Shown: positions 45,221 to 55,177, counted from the stretch's first letter. The stretch is 64,000 nt of DNA from Lentisphaerota bacterium (GCA_016873715.1 VGWF01000004.1:1-64000); one strand, 5' to 3'. Numbers and translations are program-made. The notes: a model not told the origin generated them from the sequence alone.

Positions 45221-46594
45221 TCAGATGCCCTCGGCCCGGGCCTCGGCGAGGCCGGTGCGCAGGATGCCGACGAGGTCGACCTTCGACGGGCAGGCGTAGG
45301 CCGCGACGGCCAGGTCCTCCGGATCCAGTTCGAGGAGGCCGAGCTTCACCGCCTCCTCCCAGTCCTTCGCCAGCACGGCGCGGATGAGGAAGTCCGTCAG
45401 GATCCGCATCGGCACGTAGCGGTCGTAGAGCCCCGTCACCACCATCGCGCGGTGCCCGCCGCCCACGTTCGTGTGCATCGGCCAGGTCCTGCGGCCGCCG
45501 ATCCACGACGAGAGGTAGAGCTTCGACGCGCTGTAGGCCGACGTGAACGGGTTCGCCCACGACAGCAGGAGTCGCTCCCGGCCCTCCGGGAGCACCGTCA
45601 GCGACGACTCCGCCGCGGGAAGATGGCCGTCCGCCTTCACGGCGGTCCCAGCCAGCGCATCCCCGGCGATGATGCGCAGGTCGCTGCCCGCGGTCCGGCC
45701 GGCCAGCAGCGGGCCCAGCGCGGCGCCGATGCGCACGCGGTAGTGCCGCGCCGCGCCGGCTGCGACGCCCGGTCCGCCGAGCGCGATCACGCGGTGCGAC
45801 GGCAGTTCGCCGGTGAGGAAGAGCCGGCCGATCAGCGGGACATCCGCCGCGCGGACCGTCCACACGATGTCCCCGGGCCGGATCGGATCGATGTGGTGGA
45901 TGTGGATGCTCGTGTTGCCGGAGGGGTGGGGGCCCGAGAAGCGGTGGATCTCCACGCCCCGCGCGCCGGTCAGGGCGGGCGACAGGCCGTTGCGGTCCGG
46001 CAGGACCAGGTGGATCGTGCCGGGCGTCAGCCGCGCCAGAACGTCGAGGCCCGCCTGGAAGGCCGCCTCGTCGCCGCGCACCACGACGTCGGCGTCGGCG
46101 CGGAACGGCGCGGTCGACATCGCGTTCACGAAGACCGCCCGCGGCGTCGCCGCGGGATCGGCGATGCCCGAGTAGGGACGCTGGCGGATCAGCGCCAGAA
46201 GCCCCGACGCCAGCAGCGGCGCCAGCACCTGCTCCCGCGGCAGCGCCGCGATCTGCGCGGGGGTGAACCGACCGAACGACTCGGCCTCGTCCGCGCCGCC
46301 CACCGCCACCGCGACCGACTCGATCGACCGGCGGGGTCCGTAGACGATGGACTTCACCGTTCCCGCCGCCGGCGAGCAGAAGCGGAGCGCCTCGTTGCGC
46401 TTGTCGAAGAAGAGCGCCGTTCCGCGCCGGACGCGGTCGCCCTCCTTCACCAGCAGCCGCGGCTTGACGCCGTCGAATTCCGCCGGCTGCAGGGCCACCG
46501 TGGGGGATGCCGGACCCTCCGCGACCGCCGGTGCCGGGGCGCCGGAGAACGGAAGATCCAGCCCTTTCCGAATCCGTACAGAAGCCGAAGCCAT
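45221..46594 (-). CDS. nqrA: Na+-NQR subunit A
   Basis: Peripheral subunit of NQR that takes part in quinone binding, 457 residues. Marks include IRKGLDLPFSGAP at the N-terminus, VKPRLLVKEGDRVRRGTALFFDK (biotinyl-lipoyl-like fold), RPYSGIADPAATPRAVFVNA and a C-terminal DPEDLAVAAYACPSKVDL. ATG 46594 gives the usual N-terminus; longer forms run into the promoter. First gene of nqrABCDEF-apbE. Confidence 0.95.
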   Translation of the reverse strand: MASASVRIRKGLDLPFSGAPAPAVAEGPASPTVALQPAEFDGVKPRLLVKEGDRVRRGTALFFDKRNEALRFCSPAAGTVKSIVYGPRRSIESVAVAVGGADEAESFGRFTPAQIAALPREQVLAPLLASGLLALIRQRPYSGIADPAATPRAVFVNAMSTAPFRADADVVVRGDEAAFQAGLDVLARLTPGTIHLVLPDRNGLSPALTGARGVEIHRFSGPHPSGNTSIHIHHIDPIRPGDIVWTVRAADVPLIGRLFLTGELPSHRVIALGGPGVAAGAARHYRVRIGAALGPLLAGRTAGSDLRIIAGDALAGTAVKADGHLPAAESSLTVLPEGRERLLLSWANPFTSAYSASKLYLSSWIGGRRTWPMHTNVGGGHRAMVVTGLYDRYVPMRILTDFLIRAVLAKDWEEAVKLGLLELDPEDLAVAAYACPSKVDLVGILRTGLAEARAEGI

Positions 46595-46631
46595 AGGTGT
46601 TGTCCGCCGCGCCGTCCGGGACGGATGGGAC

Positions 46632-46659
46632 ACTATAACAAAGGTTTTCCCCCGGTCAA
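46632..46659 (-). promoter_or_regulatory. Predicted nqr operon promoter
   Basis: Minus-strand TTGACC (46654-46659), 16-base spacer, TATAGT (46632-46637), close to sigma-70 consensus, with a leader of about 30 bases to nqrA. It is back-to-back with the beta-helix gene promoter. Confidence 0.7.
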
Positions 46660-46735
46660 ACGACGCCGGGGATTTCAATACGTCACGCCCGGCCGGAATA
46701 TGCGACGGCCGTCACAATAAACCCGCCCCGCCGCG

Positions 46736-46764
46736 TTGACCGCGGGCCGGGCGCCCCTCATGAT
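46736..46764 (+). promoter_or_regulatory. Predicted promoter for beta-helix gene
   Basis: TTGACC (46736-46741), 17-base spacer, CATGAT (46759-46764), about 25 bases before ATG 46789, which has GGAGG in its leader. Confidence 0.5.
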
Positions 46765-46788
46765 CAGTCGTTCGCGGAGGACACGGAG

Positions 46789-49005
46789 ATGATGGTGAGG
46801 CGGATGGGCGGCCTGGCGGTGGGGGTGGCGTGGGCGGCCGTGGCGGGCGCGGCGGAGATCCATGTCGCGATCGACGGAAACGATGCATGGTCCGGCGCGA
46901 CGGCGCGGTCGGTGGCCGGGCGGACGAACGGTCCCGTCGCGTCCCTCGCCCGCGCCCGGGATGCGGCGCGCGCAATGCGCGCCTCCGGATCGGCCCCCGG
47001 CGCCGTCACGGTCCTTGTCGGCCCCGGCACGTTCGCGCTGCCGGCCACGCTGACCCTCGGTCCGGCGGATTCGGGAACGCCCGTCGCGCCGCTGACGATC
47101 CGCGGCGCCGGCGGGGGGCGCACGATCCTGACGGGCGGACGTCCCGTCACGAACTTCATCGAACGCGCCGGGGGCGTGCTGGAGGCCGATCTCGCCGCCG
47201 CCGGGCTGAAGGGCGCCCGGTTCCGCCAGCTCGTCTTCGGCGGCAGCCGCATGCCGCTCGCGCGCCATCCGAACTTCGATCCATCGAATCCATACGGCGG
47301 CGGATGGGCCTACGCCGACGGCGAGCGCATTCCGATGTACAAGGACATTCCGGGCGAGAGCCGCCGGACCCTCCGCATGAAGGAGGCCGATGCGCGCCCG
47401 TGGTCGGCGCCGGCGGACGGCGAGGTGTGGGTGTTCCCGCGGTACAACTGGTGGAACAACATCATCCGCATCGCCTCGGTCGATGCGGCCTCGCGCACGG
47501 TGACGCTGAAGTCCGACTGCTCCTACCCGATCCGCCCCGGCGACCGCTACTTCGTGCAGGGCATGCGCGAGGATCTCGATGCGCCCGGCGAATGGTGGCT
47601 CGACGTGACGAACTCCGTGCTGCGTTTCCTCCCGCCGGAACCTCTCCGCGGACGTCCGGTCCACGCGCCGGCGTTGCGCACGCTCGTCGAGCTCGCCCCG
47701 GGCGCCTCGTCGATCCGGATGGAGCGGCTCGTCCTCGAGTGCTGCGAGGGCACCGCGGTCGTGATGCGGGAAACGACCAACTGCGTTCTGGCGGCGAGCG
47801 AGATCCGGACCGTCGGCGACTACAACGGCAGCGGCGTCTCCATCGCCGGGGGGCTTTCGAACGCGGTCTTCGGCTGCGACATCCACCACACCGGCAGCCA
47901 CGGCGTCTCGATCTCCGGCGGCGATCGCGTGACGCTGGCCGCGGCGGCGAACTCCGTGGAAAACTGCTACATCCACCACGTCGGGACCTGGCACGGCCAG
48001 GGTGTCGGCGTCTCGCTCGTCGGCGTCGGCAACCGCGCGGCGCACAACCTGATCCACGACGGGCCCCGCATGGGGATCATGTTCTCCGGCAACAACCTCG
48101 TCATCGAGTTCAACCACATCCGGCACATGAACCTCGAGACGTCGGATACCGGCGGGACCTACACGGGCGGCCGCGACTGGATCTCGTCCCGCGGCACGGT
48201 GCTGCGGCACAACTTCATCCACGACATCCTCGGCTACGGCGAAGAGAACGGGCGATGGGTCTCGCCGTACTACGCGTGGGGCATCTACGAGGACGACAAC
48301 GCGGGGGGCGTCGACCTCATCGGTAACATCGTCGCCCGCTGCCCTCGCGCCGCGATCCACCTGCACAACGGGCGCGACACGCTCATCGCGAACAACATCC
48401 TGGTCGATTGCGGGCTGGCGATGGTCGAGTACAACGGATGGACGTCGAAGCACTCCTACTGGACGAACCACCTCGGCTCGATGGTGAAGGGCTACGAGTC
48501 CGTCGCCGGTTCGCCCGCCTGGCGGGGCATGCGCAACATGGACCTCCACCCGACGAACGCCGTGCAGCCGGACGGAACGATCATGACCGGCAACGAGTTC
48601 GTCCGGAACATCGTTGCGTGGACCGGCACGAACACGGCGCTCTTCCGGTTCCGCAGCCTGCCGCTGCACGCCTACCGGTCGGACTCGAACCTCATCTGGC
48701 ACGCGGGACTGCCGATCAAGACCGGCTTCCAGCGGCCCGGGATGGACGAGTGGGAGGCGTGGAAGGCCCTGGGGTTCGACTCGAACTCCATCGTGGCCGA
48801 CCCCCGGTTCAGGGATCCCGCGAAGGACGATTACCGGACCGGCTCGTTCTCGCCCGCGAGGACGATCGGCTTCGAGCCGATCCCCGTCGAACGGATCGGC
48901 CCCTATCGCGCCCCCCTGCGGGCCTCGTGGCCGATCGTCGAGGCCGAGGGCGCGCGCGAGCATCCGCCGGGCGGAGAACCGGCGGGCGGAAGCACGAGAT
49001 CCTGA
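46789..49005 (+). CDS. Exported parallel beta-helix protein
   Basis: A 738-residue protein with a signal peptide (1-22, ending AGA). The front part (EIHVAIDGNDAWSGATARSV) is the usual start of right-handed beta-helix proteins. The middle contains many pectin-lyase-type coils (NAVFGCDIHHTGSHGVSISG, NSVENCYIHHVGTWHGQG, RAAHNLIHDGPRMGIMFSGN, VLRHNFIHDILGYG). Such proteins include polysaccharide lyases, epimerases and glycosidases; clustered His, Asp and Asn in the HHTGSHG and HHVGTWHG turns may mark a binding or catalytic surface, but no family residue set can be confirmed. Substrate unknown. Confidence 0.8.
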   Translation: MMVRRMGGLAVGVAWAAVAGAAEIHVAIDGNDAWSGATARSVAGRTNGPVASLARARDAARAMRASGSAPGAVTVLVGPGTFALPATLTLGPADSGTPVAPLTIRGAGGGRTILTGGRPVTNFIERAGGVLEADLAAAGLKGARFRQLVFGGSRMPLARHPNFDPSNPYGGGWAYADGERIPMYKDIPGESRRTLRMKEADARPWSAPADGEVWVFPRYNWWNNIIRIASVDAASRTVTLKSDCSYPIRPGDRYFVQGMREDLDAPGEWWLDVTNSVLRFLPPEPLRGRPVHAPALRTLVELAPGASSIRMERLVLECCEGTAVVMRETTNCVLAASEIRTVGDYNGSGVSIAGGLSNAVFGCDIHHTGSHGVSISGGDRVTLAAAANSVENCYIHHVGTWHGQGVGVSLVGVGNRAAHNLIHDGPRMGIMFSGNNLVIEFNHIRHMNLETSDTGGTYTGGRDWISSRGTVLRHNFIHDILGYGEENGRWVSPYYAWGIYEDDNAGGVDLIGNIVARCPRAAIHLHNGRDTLIANNILVDCGLAMVEYNGWTSKHSYWTNHLGSMVKGYESVAGSPAWRGMRNMDLHPTNAVQPDGTIMTGNEFVRNIVAWTGTNTALFRFRSLPLHAYRSDSNLIWHAGLPIKTGFQRPGMDEWEAWKALGFDSNSIVADPRFRDPAKDDYRTGSFSPARTIGFEPIPVERIGPYRAPLRASWPIVEAEGAREHPPGGEPAGGSTRS

Positions 49006-49009
49006 TTCC

Positions 49010-49195
49010 GAAGCACGAAACAAGCACAAAGCACGAAACGGGTGAAAAGCACGAAACGGGCGGTTGGCACGAGGCTTCAGGTCTCCAGCCGCGAACCCGG
49101 AGTTCCGCACCTGTTTCGTGCTTGGCGTTTGGCCTGAATTTCGTGCTTGTTTCGAGCTTCGTGCTTGGTGCTTCGTGCTTCCCGCCGCGGCCGTT
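49010..49195. repeat. AAGCACGAAAC / GTTTCGTGCTT repeat tract
   Basis: The left part has four or five near-copies of AAGCACGAAAC or AAGCACAAAG; the right part (from about 49109) holds the reverse form (GTTTCGTGCTT, TTTCGTGCTTG, TTCGTGCTTG). The halves are inverted with respect to each other and can fold as a long imperfect hairpin. The tract is poorer in GC than the flanks and includes no gene; it sits between the beta-helix gene and tgt. Confidence 0.8.
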
Positions 49196-49251
49196 TGGGC
49201 TCGCGTCCGCGGCGGGCGGGGAGTATCGTCCCCGCTCGCTTTTGACCGTCC

Positions 49252-50415
49252 ATGGCGATCCCCGGGACATTCGAAGTGCTGGCGCGCGATCCGGCGGGGC
49301 CGGCTCGGCGGGGGCGGCTCCATACGGCGCACGGCGTCGTGGAGACGCCCGCGTTCATGCCGGTCGGGACGCAGGGGACGGTCAAGGCGATGTCCCCCGA
49401 GGAGATGGAGTCGCTCGGCTTCGACGTGATCCTCGGCAACACCTACCACCTCCACCGCCGGCCGGGCGATGAGACAGTCGAGGCCCTCGGCGGTCTGCAC
49501 CGGTTCATGGGGTGGAACCGGACGATCCTGACCGACAGCGGCGGCTACCAGGTCTTCAGCCTGTCCAAGCTCCGGAAGCTCTCCGACGACGGGGTGGAGT
49601 TCCAGTCGCCCTACGACGGGTCGTGGACGCGCCTGAACCCCGAGATCGCGATGGCGATCCAGCGCCGGCTCGGGTCGGACATCGCGATGGTCCTCGACGA
49701 ATGTCCGCCCTATCCCTGCGACCGGGAAACCGCTTGTCAGGCCGTCGACCGGACGGTACAGTGGGCGGCTCGTTGCGTCCGCCAGCCCCGCGTCGACGGG
49801 GGGCTGGTGTTCGGCATCGTCCAGGGCAGCACGCACGCGGACCTCCGGGCGCGGTGCGCGCAGGCCCTGACGGGGATGGGATTCGACGGCTACGCGATCG
49901 GCGGCGTCAGCGTCGGCGAGCCCGACACCTTGATCCTCAAGGGGATCGAGGACACGGTCGGGCACCTGCCGGCGGAGCGGCCGCGCTACGCGATGGGCGT
50001 CGGGCTGATCCCGCAGATCGTGGAACTCGTGGCGAGGGGGGTGGACCTCTTCGACTGCGTGATCCCGACCCGGCTGGCGAGGCACGGCAGCGCGTTCACG
50101 GCGGCCGGGCGCTATCCGGTCAAGGCCGCGGTGTACGAGCGGGATCCTCGTCCGATCGAGGAAGGGTGCGGGTGCCCGGCGTGCCGGCGGTTCAGCCGGG
50201 CCTACGTGAGGCACCTGCTGAACGTCGGCGAGATCCTGGGGGTGCGGCTGTTGTCGATGCACAACCTGCACCGGTACGCGGAGTTCATGCGGGAGTTGCG
50301 GGCGAGCCTGGAAGCGGGCTCGTTCGAGGCGTTCCGGCGGAGGGTGGGCGAGACCTACCGCGATCCGACGGATGACCATGCGGCGCGGCGGGCGGAAGGA
50401 GAAGGAAACGAATGA
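49252..50415 (+). CDS. tgt: tRNA-guanine transglycosylase
   Basis: Exchanges guanine-34 for preQ1 (bacterial queuosine pathway) in tRNAs with GUN anticodons. The 387 residues show the general base Asp95 in TDSGGYQ, the nucleophile Asp268 in LFDCVIPTR, and the zinc ligands Cys306, Cys308, Cys311 and His337 (CGCPAC, MHNLHRY). The start ATG 49252 follows the CCGTCC stretch without a clear Shine-Dalgarno. The stop overlaps yajC by ATGA, the common tgt-yajC-secD order. Confidence 0.97.
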   Translation: MAIPGTFEVLARDPAGPARRGRLHTAHGVVETPAFMPVGTQGTVKAMSPEEMESLGFDVILGNTYHLHRRPGDETVEALGGLHRFMGWNRTILTDSGGYQVFSLSKLRKLSDDGVEFQSPYDGSWTRLNPEIAMAIQRRLGSDIAMVLDECPPYPCDRETACQAVDRTVQWAARCVRQPRVDGGLVFGIVQGSTHADLRARCAQALTGMGFDGYAIGGVSVGEPDTLILKGIEDTVGHLPAERPRYAMGVGLIPQIVELVARGVDLFDCVIPTRLARHGSAFTAAGRYPVKAAVYERDPRPIEEGCGCPACRRFSRAYVRHLLNVGEILGVRLLSMHNLHRYAEFMRELRASLEAGSFEAFRRRVGETYRDPTDDHAARRAEGEGNE

Positions 50416-50756
50416 ACGCGATGACGATCCTGGCGATGGCCGGTCCCGCGGGGGCCGAGCAGCAGCAGTCGCCGCTGATGATGCCCATGATGCTCGTGCT
50501 CATGCTGGCGATGTTCTACTTCCTCATCATCCGCCCGCAGCAGCGGCGCGAGAAGGAGCGCCGCGCGATGCTCGACGCCGTCAAGAGCGGCGACCGCGTC
50601 GTCTTCGGCGGCGGGTTCATGGGCATCGTGACGAACGTCAAGGACAAGACGGCGATCGTCCGCATCGCCGACAACGTCAAGGTCGAGGTCGTGCGCGGCG
50701 CGATCTCGCAGGTCCTGGGCAAGGACGACGCTCCGGTGGAGGAGCCCGCGAAGTAG
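50412..50756 (+). CDS. yajC: SecDF accessory protein YajC
   Basis: Small membrane protein of the Sec holocomplex, 114 residues with one membrane helix (about 20-40: LMMPMMLVLMLAMFYFLII) followed by RPQQRREKE and the soluble domain with GDRVVFGGGFMGIV. The Pro and Gln after the helix (RPQQ) are family hallmarks. Coupled to tgt by ATGA; secDF follows 54 bases later. Confidence 0.95.
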   Translation: MNAMTILAMAGPAGAEQQQSPLMMPMMLVLMLAMFYFLIIRPQQRREKERRAMLDAVKSGDRVVFGGGFMGIVTNVKDKTAIVRIADNVKVEVVRGAISQVLGKDDAPVEEPAK

Positions 50757-50810
50757 CGGACGGCGGTTCCGGGGCGGCGGCAGGGGCTCGGTCAGCGAAC
50801 GAGGACGAAC

Positions 50811-53396
50811 ATGCAGAAGAATTCCTGGTGGCATTGGCTCATTCTGGCGGCGGCGGTGATCGCATCGATCGTGATCGTGTCGCCGCCCTTCGATGAGAAG
50901 GACGAGCAGGGCCGGGTCGTCCGGCCCGGCAAGATCAAGTTCGGCCTCGACCTCCAGGGCGGGACCTCGTTCACCGTCGCGGTCGACCGCGACGAACTGC
51001 GCGCCCGCCTCCGCGAGCGCAGCCCCGACATGACCGACGAGCAGATCGACGCGGCGATCGCGAAGGACATCGTCGCCTCGCGCGACGTCGCCCTCGAGGC
51101 GATCCGCAACCGCATCGACGGCCTCGGCATCGCCGAGCCGCAGATCTACCCGCAGATGGAGGACCGCATCGTCGTCCAGATGCCGGGCATCGACGCGAAG
51201 AAGCGCGACAGCGCCCGCAAGTCGATCCAGAGCGTCGCGTTCCTCGAGTTCCGCCTCGTCCACAAGGAGAACGACGGATGGATCCGCAAGCTCGCCGAGA
51301 GCGAGAAGGCCCCGCGCGGGTTCCTCGCCGAGGGCAGCGGCGCCGAGTTCCACTACCTCCGCGACCGCAAGGCCGTCCCGGACGAGGCGATGGACTCCGC
51401 CTACTGGGCCGAGGTCCGCCGCTTCGCGCCGCGGGAGGGCGCCGAGTTCATGCTCCAGCGCGACGAGGAGGGCGAGCCGAAGCGGACGGTCTGGAAGCCG
51501 GTCTACGTCGAGCGCGCCGTCATGCTCTCCGGCAAGGCCGTCGACGAGGCGCGGACCGACTTCGACCAGATGAACCGCCCGGTCGTGGAACTGAAGTTCA
51601 CCCGCCAGGGCGCCAAGCAGTTCACCGAGATCATCCGGCGCTACCGTCCGAACGGCGAGATGAACCGCGACAGCGAGGACGGCCGCCGGCTGGCGATCAT
51701 CCTCGACGGCGTTCTCCGCTCCGCCCCCGAGATCACCGACCGGTTCCCGCACGACACCACCATCCGGACCTGCGAGATCAGCGGCCGGGGCATGGAGCTG
51801 ACCGAGGTCAAGCAGCTCGTCAACGTGCTGAAGACCGGCGCGCTGCTCGCGCCCATGAAGATCGTCCAGGAAAGCTCGGTCGATCCGACCCTGGGCAAGG
51901 CCTCGGTGGCGTCCGGCGGGAATGCCGCGCTGATCGGCATGGGCGCCGTCGCCGCCTTCATGCTGCTCTACTATCTCGTCCCGGGCATCGTCGCGAACGT
52001 CGCGCTGCTGCTGAACGCCGTCCTCCTTCCGCTGGGCATGTTCTGCGTCGCCGGCATCCTGGCGGTCTTCGCCCGGACGGGCGGGATGCCCGAGCTTCCG
52101 ACGCTGACGCTGCCCGGCATCGCGGGCATCGCGCTGATGTTCGGCATGGCGGTGGACGCCAACGTGCTGATCTACGAGCGCATGCGCGAGGAACTGAAGG
52201 CCGGCAAGCACCTCGTGCCCGCGATCGAGGCCGGCTACGACCGCGCCTTCGTGACGATCGTCGACTCCAACCTCACGACGGTCCTGGCCGCCGTGATCAT
52301 GTTCTGGCAGGGATCGGGCCCGATCCGCGGGTACGCCATCACGCTGACCGCCGGCATCCTGGTCAGCATGTACACCGCCATCGTCGTGACCCGGATGGCG
52401 TTCAACCTGCTGGCCTCCCGCGGGCAGCTCAAGACGCTGAAGATGCTCGAGTGGATCAAGCCGGCCAGCTTCGATTTCGTCGGCTGGCGCAAGGTCGCGA
52501 TCGCCGCGTCGCTGCTCGTCATCGCCGGCTCCTGGGCCGTCTTCGCGATGAAGGGCGACAAGAACTTCGGCGTCGACTTCGTCGGCGGCACGTCGCTCAC
52601 CGTCGAGTACGCGCAGAAGGTCGACGACGGCGCGATCCGCTCGGCTCTCTCCGCGGCGGGCGTGCAGGGCGACCCGCTCATCCAGTACCAGGAGGCCGGC
52701 ACCGGGACGAAACGGCTGTCCGTCCAGGTCCGCTTCGAGGACGGCGAGAAGGCCGAGCAGGCCCTCGCGGCGAAGTTCGCCGAGTCCGGGTTCAAGGTCG
52801 TCCAGAAGGAGGAAATCGGGCCGCAGATCGGCCAGGAGCTCAAGACCAAGGGCCTGATGGCGCTGCTGTGGTCGCTGGTCGGCATGGTGATCTACATCTC
52901 CATCCGGTTCGAGTTCGGCTTCGCCATCGGCGCGATCGCGGCGCTGGCCCACGATGCGCTGATTTCGGTCGGCATCTTCTGCCTGCTCGGGCGGCAGCTC
53001 AGCGCCCCGATGATCGCGGTCGTCCTGACGATCATCGGCTACTCGGTCAACGACACGATCGTCGTGTTCGACCGGATCCGCGAGGGCCTCAAGCTCTGGC
53101 GCGGCAAGTCCTACTTCGAGGTGTGCAATCTGGCGATCAACCAGACCCTGAGCCGCACGCTGCTGACCGCCGGCACGACGATCCTGAGCGCCCTGGCGCT
53201 CTTCCTCTTCGGCGGCGGCGCGATCAACGACTTCGCCCTGCTGCTCCTGATCGGCCTGCTCGTCGGCACCTACTCGTCGATATTCATCGCCACGCCGGTC
53301 ATGCTCCTGTGGCACGGCGACAAGCGCCCCGTGGTCGCCGCGGCGCCGGCGCCGAAGTCCGGGAAGAACGGGAAGCCGGCGAAGGCGACGGCCTGA
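50811..53396 (+). CDS. secDF: Protein export membrane protein SecDF (fused)
   Basis: Single polypeptide of 861 residues joining SecD and SecF, which use the proton-motive force (or sodium gradient) to help proteins cross the Sec channel. The SecD half has one N-terminal helix, the FGLDLQGGTSFTV motif near residue 45, the P1 periplasmic region and GIAGIALMFGMAVDANVLIYER. The SecF half begins about residue 570 with FGVDFVGGTSLTVEYAQ and ends with GYSVNDTIVVFDRIREGLK. About twelve helices in total. Separate SecD and SecF genes are usual in proteobacteria; the fusion is known in Bacillus and Bacteroidetes. recJ starts 12 bases downstream. Confidence 0.96.
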   Translation: MQKNSWWHWLILAAAVIASIVIVSPPFDEKDEQGRVVRPGKIKFGLDLQGGTSFTVAVDRDELRARLRERSPDMTDEQIDAAIAKDIVASRDVALEAIRNRIDGLGIAEPQIYPQMEDRIVVQMPGIDAKKRDSARKSIQSVAFLEFRLVHKENDGWIRKLAESEKAPRGFLAEGSGAEFHYLRDRKAVPDEAMDSAYWAEVRRFAPREGAEFMLQRDEEGEPKRTVWKPVYVERAVMLSGKAVDEARTDFDQMNRPVVELKFTRQGAKQFTEIIRRYRPNGEMNRDSEDGRRLAIILDGVLRSAPEITDRFPHDTTIRTCEISGRGMELTEVKQLVNVLKTGALLAPMKIVQESSVDPTLGKASVASGGNAALIGMGAVAAFMLLYYLVPGIVANVALLLNAVLLPLGMFCVAGILAVFARTGGMPELPTLTLPGIAGIALMFGMAVDANVLIYERMREELKAGKHLVPAIEAGYDRAFVTIVDSNLTTVLAAVIMFWQGSGPIRGYAITLTAGILVSMYTAIVVTRMAFNLLASRGQLKTLKMLEWIKPASFDFVGWRKVAIAASLLVIAGSWAVFAMKGDKNFGVDFVGGTSLTVEYAQKVDDGAIRSALSAAGVQGDPLIQYQEAGTGTKRLSVQVRFEDGEKAEQALAAKFAESGFKVVQKEEIGPQIGQELKTKGLMALLWSLVGMVIYISIRFEFGFAIGAIAALAHDALISVGIFCLLGRQLSAPMIAVVLTIIGYSVNDTIVVFDRIREGLKLWRGKSYFEVCNLAINQTLSRTLLTAGTTILSALALFLFGGGAINDFALLLLIGLLVGTYSSIFIATPVMLLWHGDKRPVVAAAPAPKSGKNGKPAKATA

Positions 53397-53407
53397 CCGG
53401 CGGCCCG

Positions 53408-55117
53408 ATGAAGGTCTGGCGGACAGCGGCGGTCGATGAGGCCGCCGCCGTCCGGCTGGCCGGCGATCTCTCCATCCCCCTCCCGTTCGCGCGCCTCCTG
53501 GCCTCGCGCGGCCTCGCGGACCGCGAGGGGGCCGACGCGTTCCTGCAGCCCCGGCTGAAGTCCCTTTCCGACCCCGCGGAACTGCCCGGGATGCCGGCGG
53601 CGGCGGAGGCGGTGTGGGTCGCGGTCGGGGCCGGCCGGCGCATCGCCGTCTACGGGGACTACGATGTCGACGGCGTTTCGGCCACCGCGCTGCTCGTCCG
53701 CGCGCTGCGTGCGCTCGGCGCGACCGTCGAGCCGTTCCTTCCGCACCGTCTCGAGGATGGATACGGGCTGACGCCCGACACCGTCGATCGCTGCATCGAG
53801 CTCCACCGTCCGTCGCTGATCGTGACCGTCGACTGCGGCACCAACTCGGCGGACGCCGTCGCCCGCGCCCGGGAGAAGGGCGTCGAGGTGGTGATCACCG
53901 ATCACCACCAGTCCTCCTGCGCGCCGGCTCCGGCGGTGGCGGTGGTCAATCCGCGCCTGGCGCCGCCCGGGCGGATCTGGAGCGACCTGGCGGGCGTCGG
54001 CGTCGCGTTCAAGCTGGCCCACGCCGTCCTGAAGCTCGCCCGCGAGGCCGGCCGGACCGGGGCCGACGCGGTGGACCTGCGCGACTTCCTCGATCTCGTC
54101 GCCCTCGGCACGGTGGCGGATTGCGTGTCGTTGACGGGCGAGAACCGAACCCTGGTCCGGCACGGCCTCGACGTGATCCGCCGCGCGCCGTCGATCGGAA
54201 TCCGGGCCCTGATGCAGGTCGCCGGGCTCAAGGAGGAACCCGACGCCTGGCATATCGGGTTCCTTCTCGCCCCGCGGCTCAACGCGGCCGGGCGGCTGGG
54301 GACGGCCGAGGCGTCGTTGAACCTCCTGCTGGCGGCCGACGCCGGACGCGCCGCATCCATCGCGCGCGACCTCGACCGCGCCAACCGCGAGCGGCAGGAC
54401 CTCGAGCATGCGATCGTCGCCGACGCGATGGGGCGGATCGATGCGGACTACGATCCCGCCCGCGATTTCGCCCTCGTGGTCGCCGACCGCGACTGGCATC
54501 CGGGCGTCATCGGCATCGTCGCCTCGCGCCTCGTCTCGCGCTACCACCGGCCCGCGGTCGTGATCGCGCTGAACGACGAAGGAGGCGGCCGCGGCTCGTG
54601 CCGCGGCATCGAGCCGGTGGATCTCGCCGCCGCGCTTCGCGAGTGCTCGGCCCTGCTCGGGCGCTGCGGGGGCCATGCGATGGCGGCAGGGCTCGACATC
54701 GAGGCGTCGCGGGTGGACGAGTTCCGCGCGCGGTTCAACGAGGTCATCGCGGCGCGCGTCAACGGCCGCATTCCCCCGCCGGTGCAGCCGGTGGACGCGT
54801 GGATCGCCCTGGACGAGGCGGACGAGGGCCTCCTCGATTGCCTGGACGGCGTCTCTCCCTGCGGCCAGGGCAACCCCGCGCCCGTGTGGGCCGCGCGCGG
54901 CGTGGCGGTCGAGGATTGGCAGGTCATGAAGGAGAAGCACGTCCGCATGCGCCTCCGGCAGGGACCGGCCGTCGCGCAGGCCGTCGGCTTCAACCTCGCG
55001 TCCCGCGGCTGCCCCGACGGCCCCCTCGACATCGCCTTCGAACTCCGCCGCAACACGTGGAACGGCCGCAGCAGCCTCCAACTCCAACTCCGCGACTTCC
55101 GCCCGGCCGAGGCCTAG
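53408..55117 (+). CDS. recJ: Single-stranded-DNA exonuclease RecJ
   Basis: Degrades single-stranded DNA 5' to 3' in repair. The 569 residues include the DHH phosphoesterase motifs: YGDYDVDG (Asp84, Asp86), VDCGTN (141-146), ITDHHQS (163-169), and the DHHA1 region with GRGSCRGI and GRCGGHAMAAG near residue 420. Length matches the family. Start ATG 53408 sits 12 bases after the secDF stop. Confidence 0.96.
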   Translation: MKVWRTAAVDEAAAVRLAGDLSIPLPFARLLASRGLADREGADAFLQPRLKSLSDPAELPGMPAAAEAVWVAVGAGRRIAVYGDYDVDGVSATALLVRALRALGATVEPFLPHRLEDGYGLTPDTVDRCIELHRPSLIVTVDCGTNSADAVARAREKGVEVVITDHHQSSCAPAPAVAVVNPRLAPPGRIWSDLAGVGVAFKLAHAVLKLAREAGRTGADAVDLRDFLDLVALGTVADCVSLTGENRTLVRHGLDVIRRAPSIGIRALMQVAGLKEEPDAWHIGFLLAPRLNAAGRLGTAEASLNLLLAADAGRAASIARDLDRANRERQDLEHAIVADAMGRIDADYDPARDFALVVADRDWHPGVIGIVASRLVSRYHRPAVVIALNDEGGGRGSCRGIEPVDLAAALRECSALLGRCGGHAMAAGLDIEASRVDEFRARFNEVIAARVNGRIPPPVQPVDAWIALDEADEGLLDCLDGVSPCGQGNPAPVWAARGVAVEDWQVMKEKHVRMRLRQGPAVAQAVGFNLASRGCPDGPLDIAFELRRNTWNGRSSLQLQLRDFRPAEA

Positions 55118-55177
55118 ACCCGCCGGCCGCCTCCGCCGCCCATGCCCGTCCCGTGCCCTGGAACGCCCACCCGCTAT

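Noticed and set aside
41720-46594. Reading the cluster as an RNF complex
   Set aside because: NqrA and NqrF with their characteristic domains are present, and there is no RnfB or RnfC, so the complex is NQR.
50811-53396. SecD and SecF as two separate genes with a missed stop
   Set aside because: The frame is continuous without a stop or internal start signal, and fused SecDF proteins are well known.
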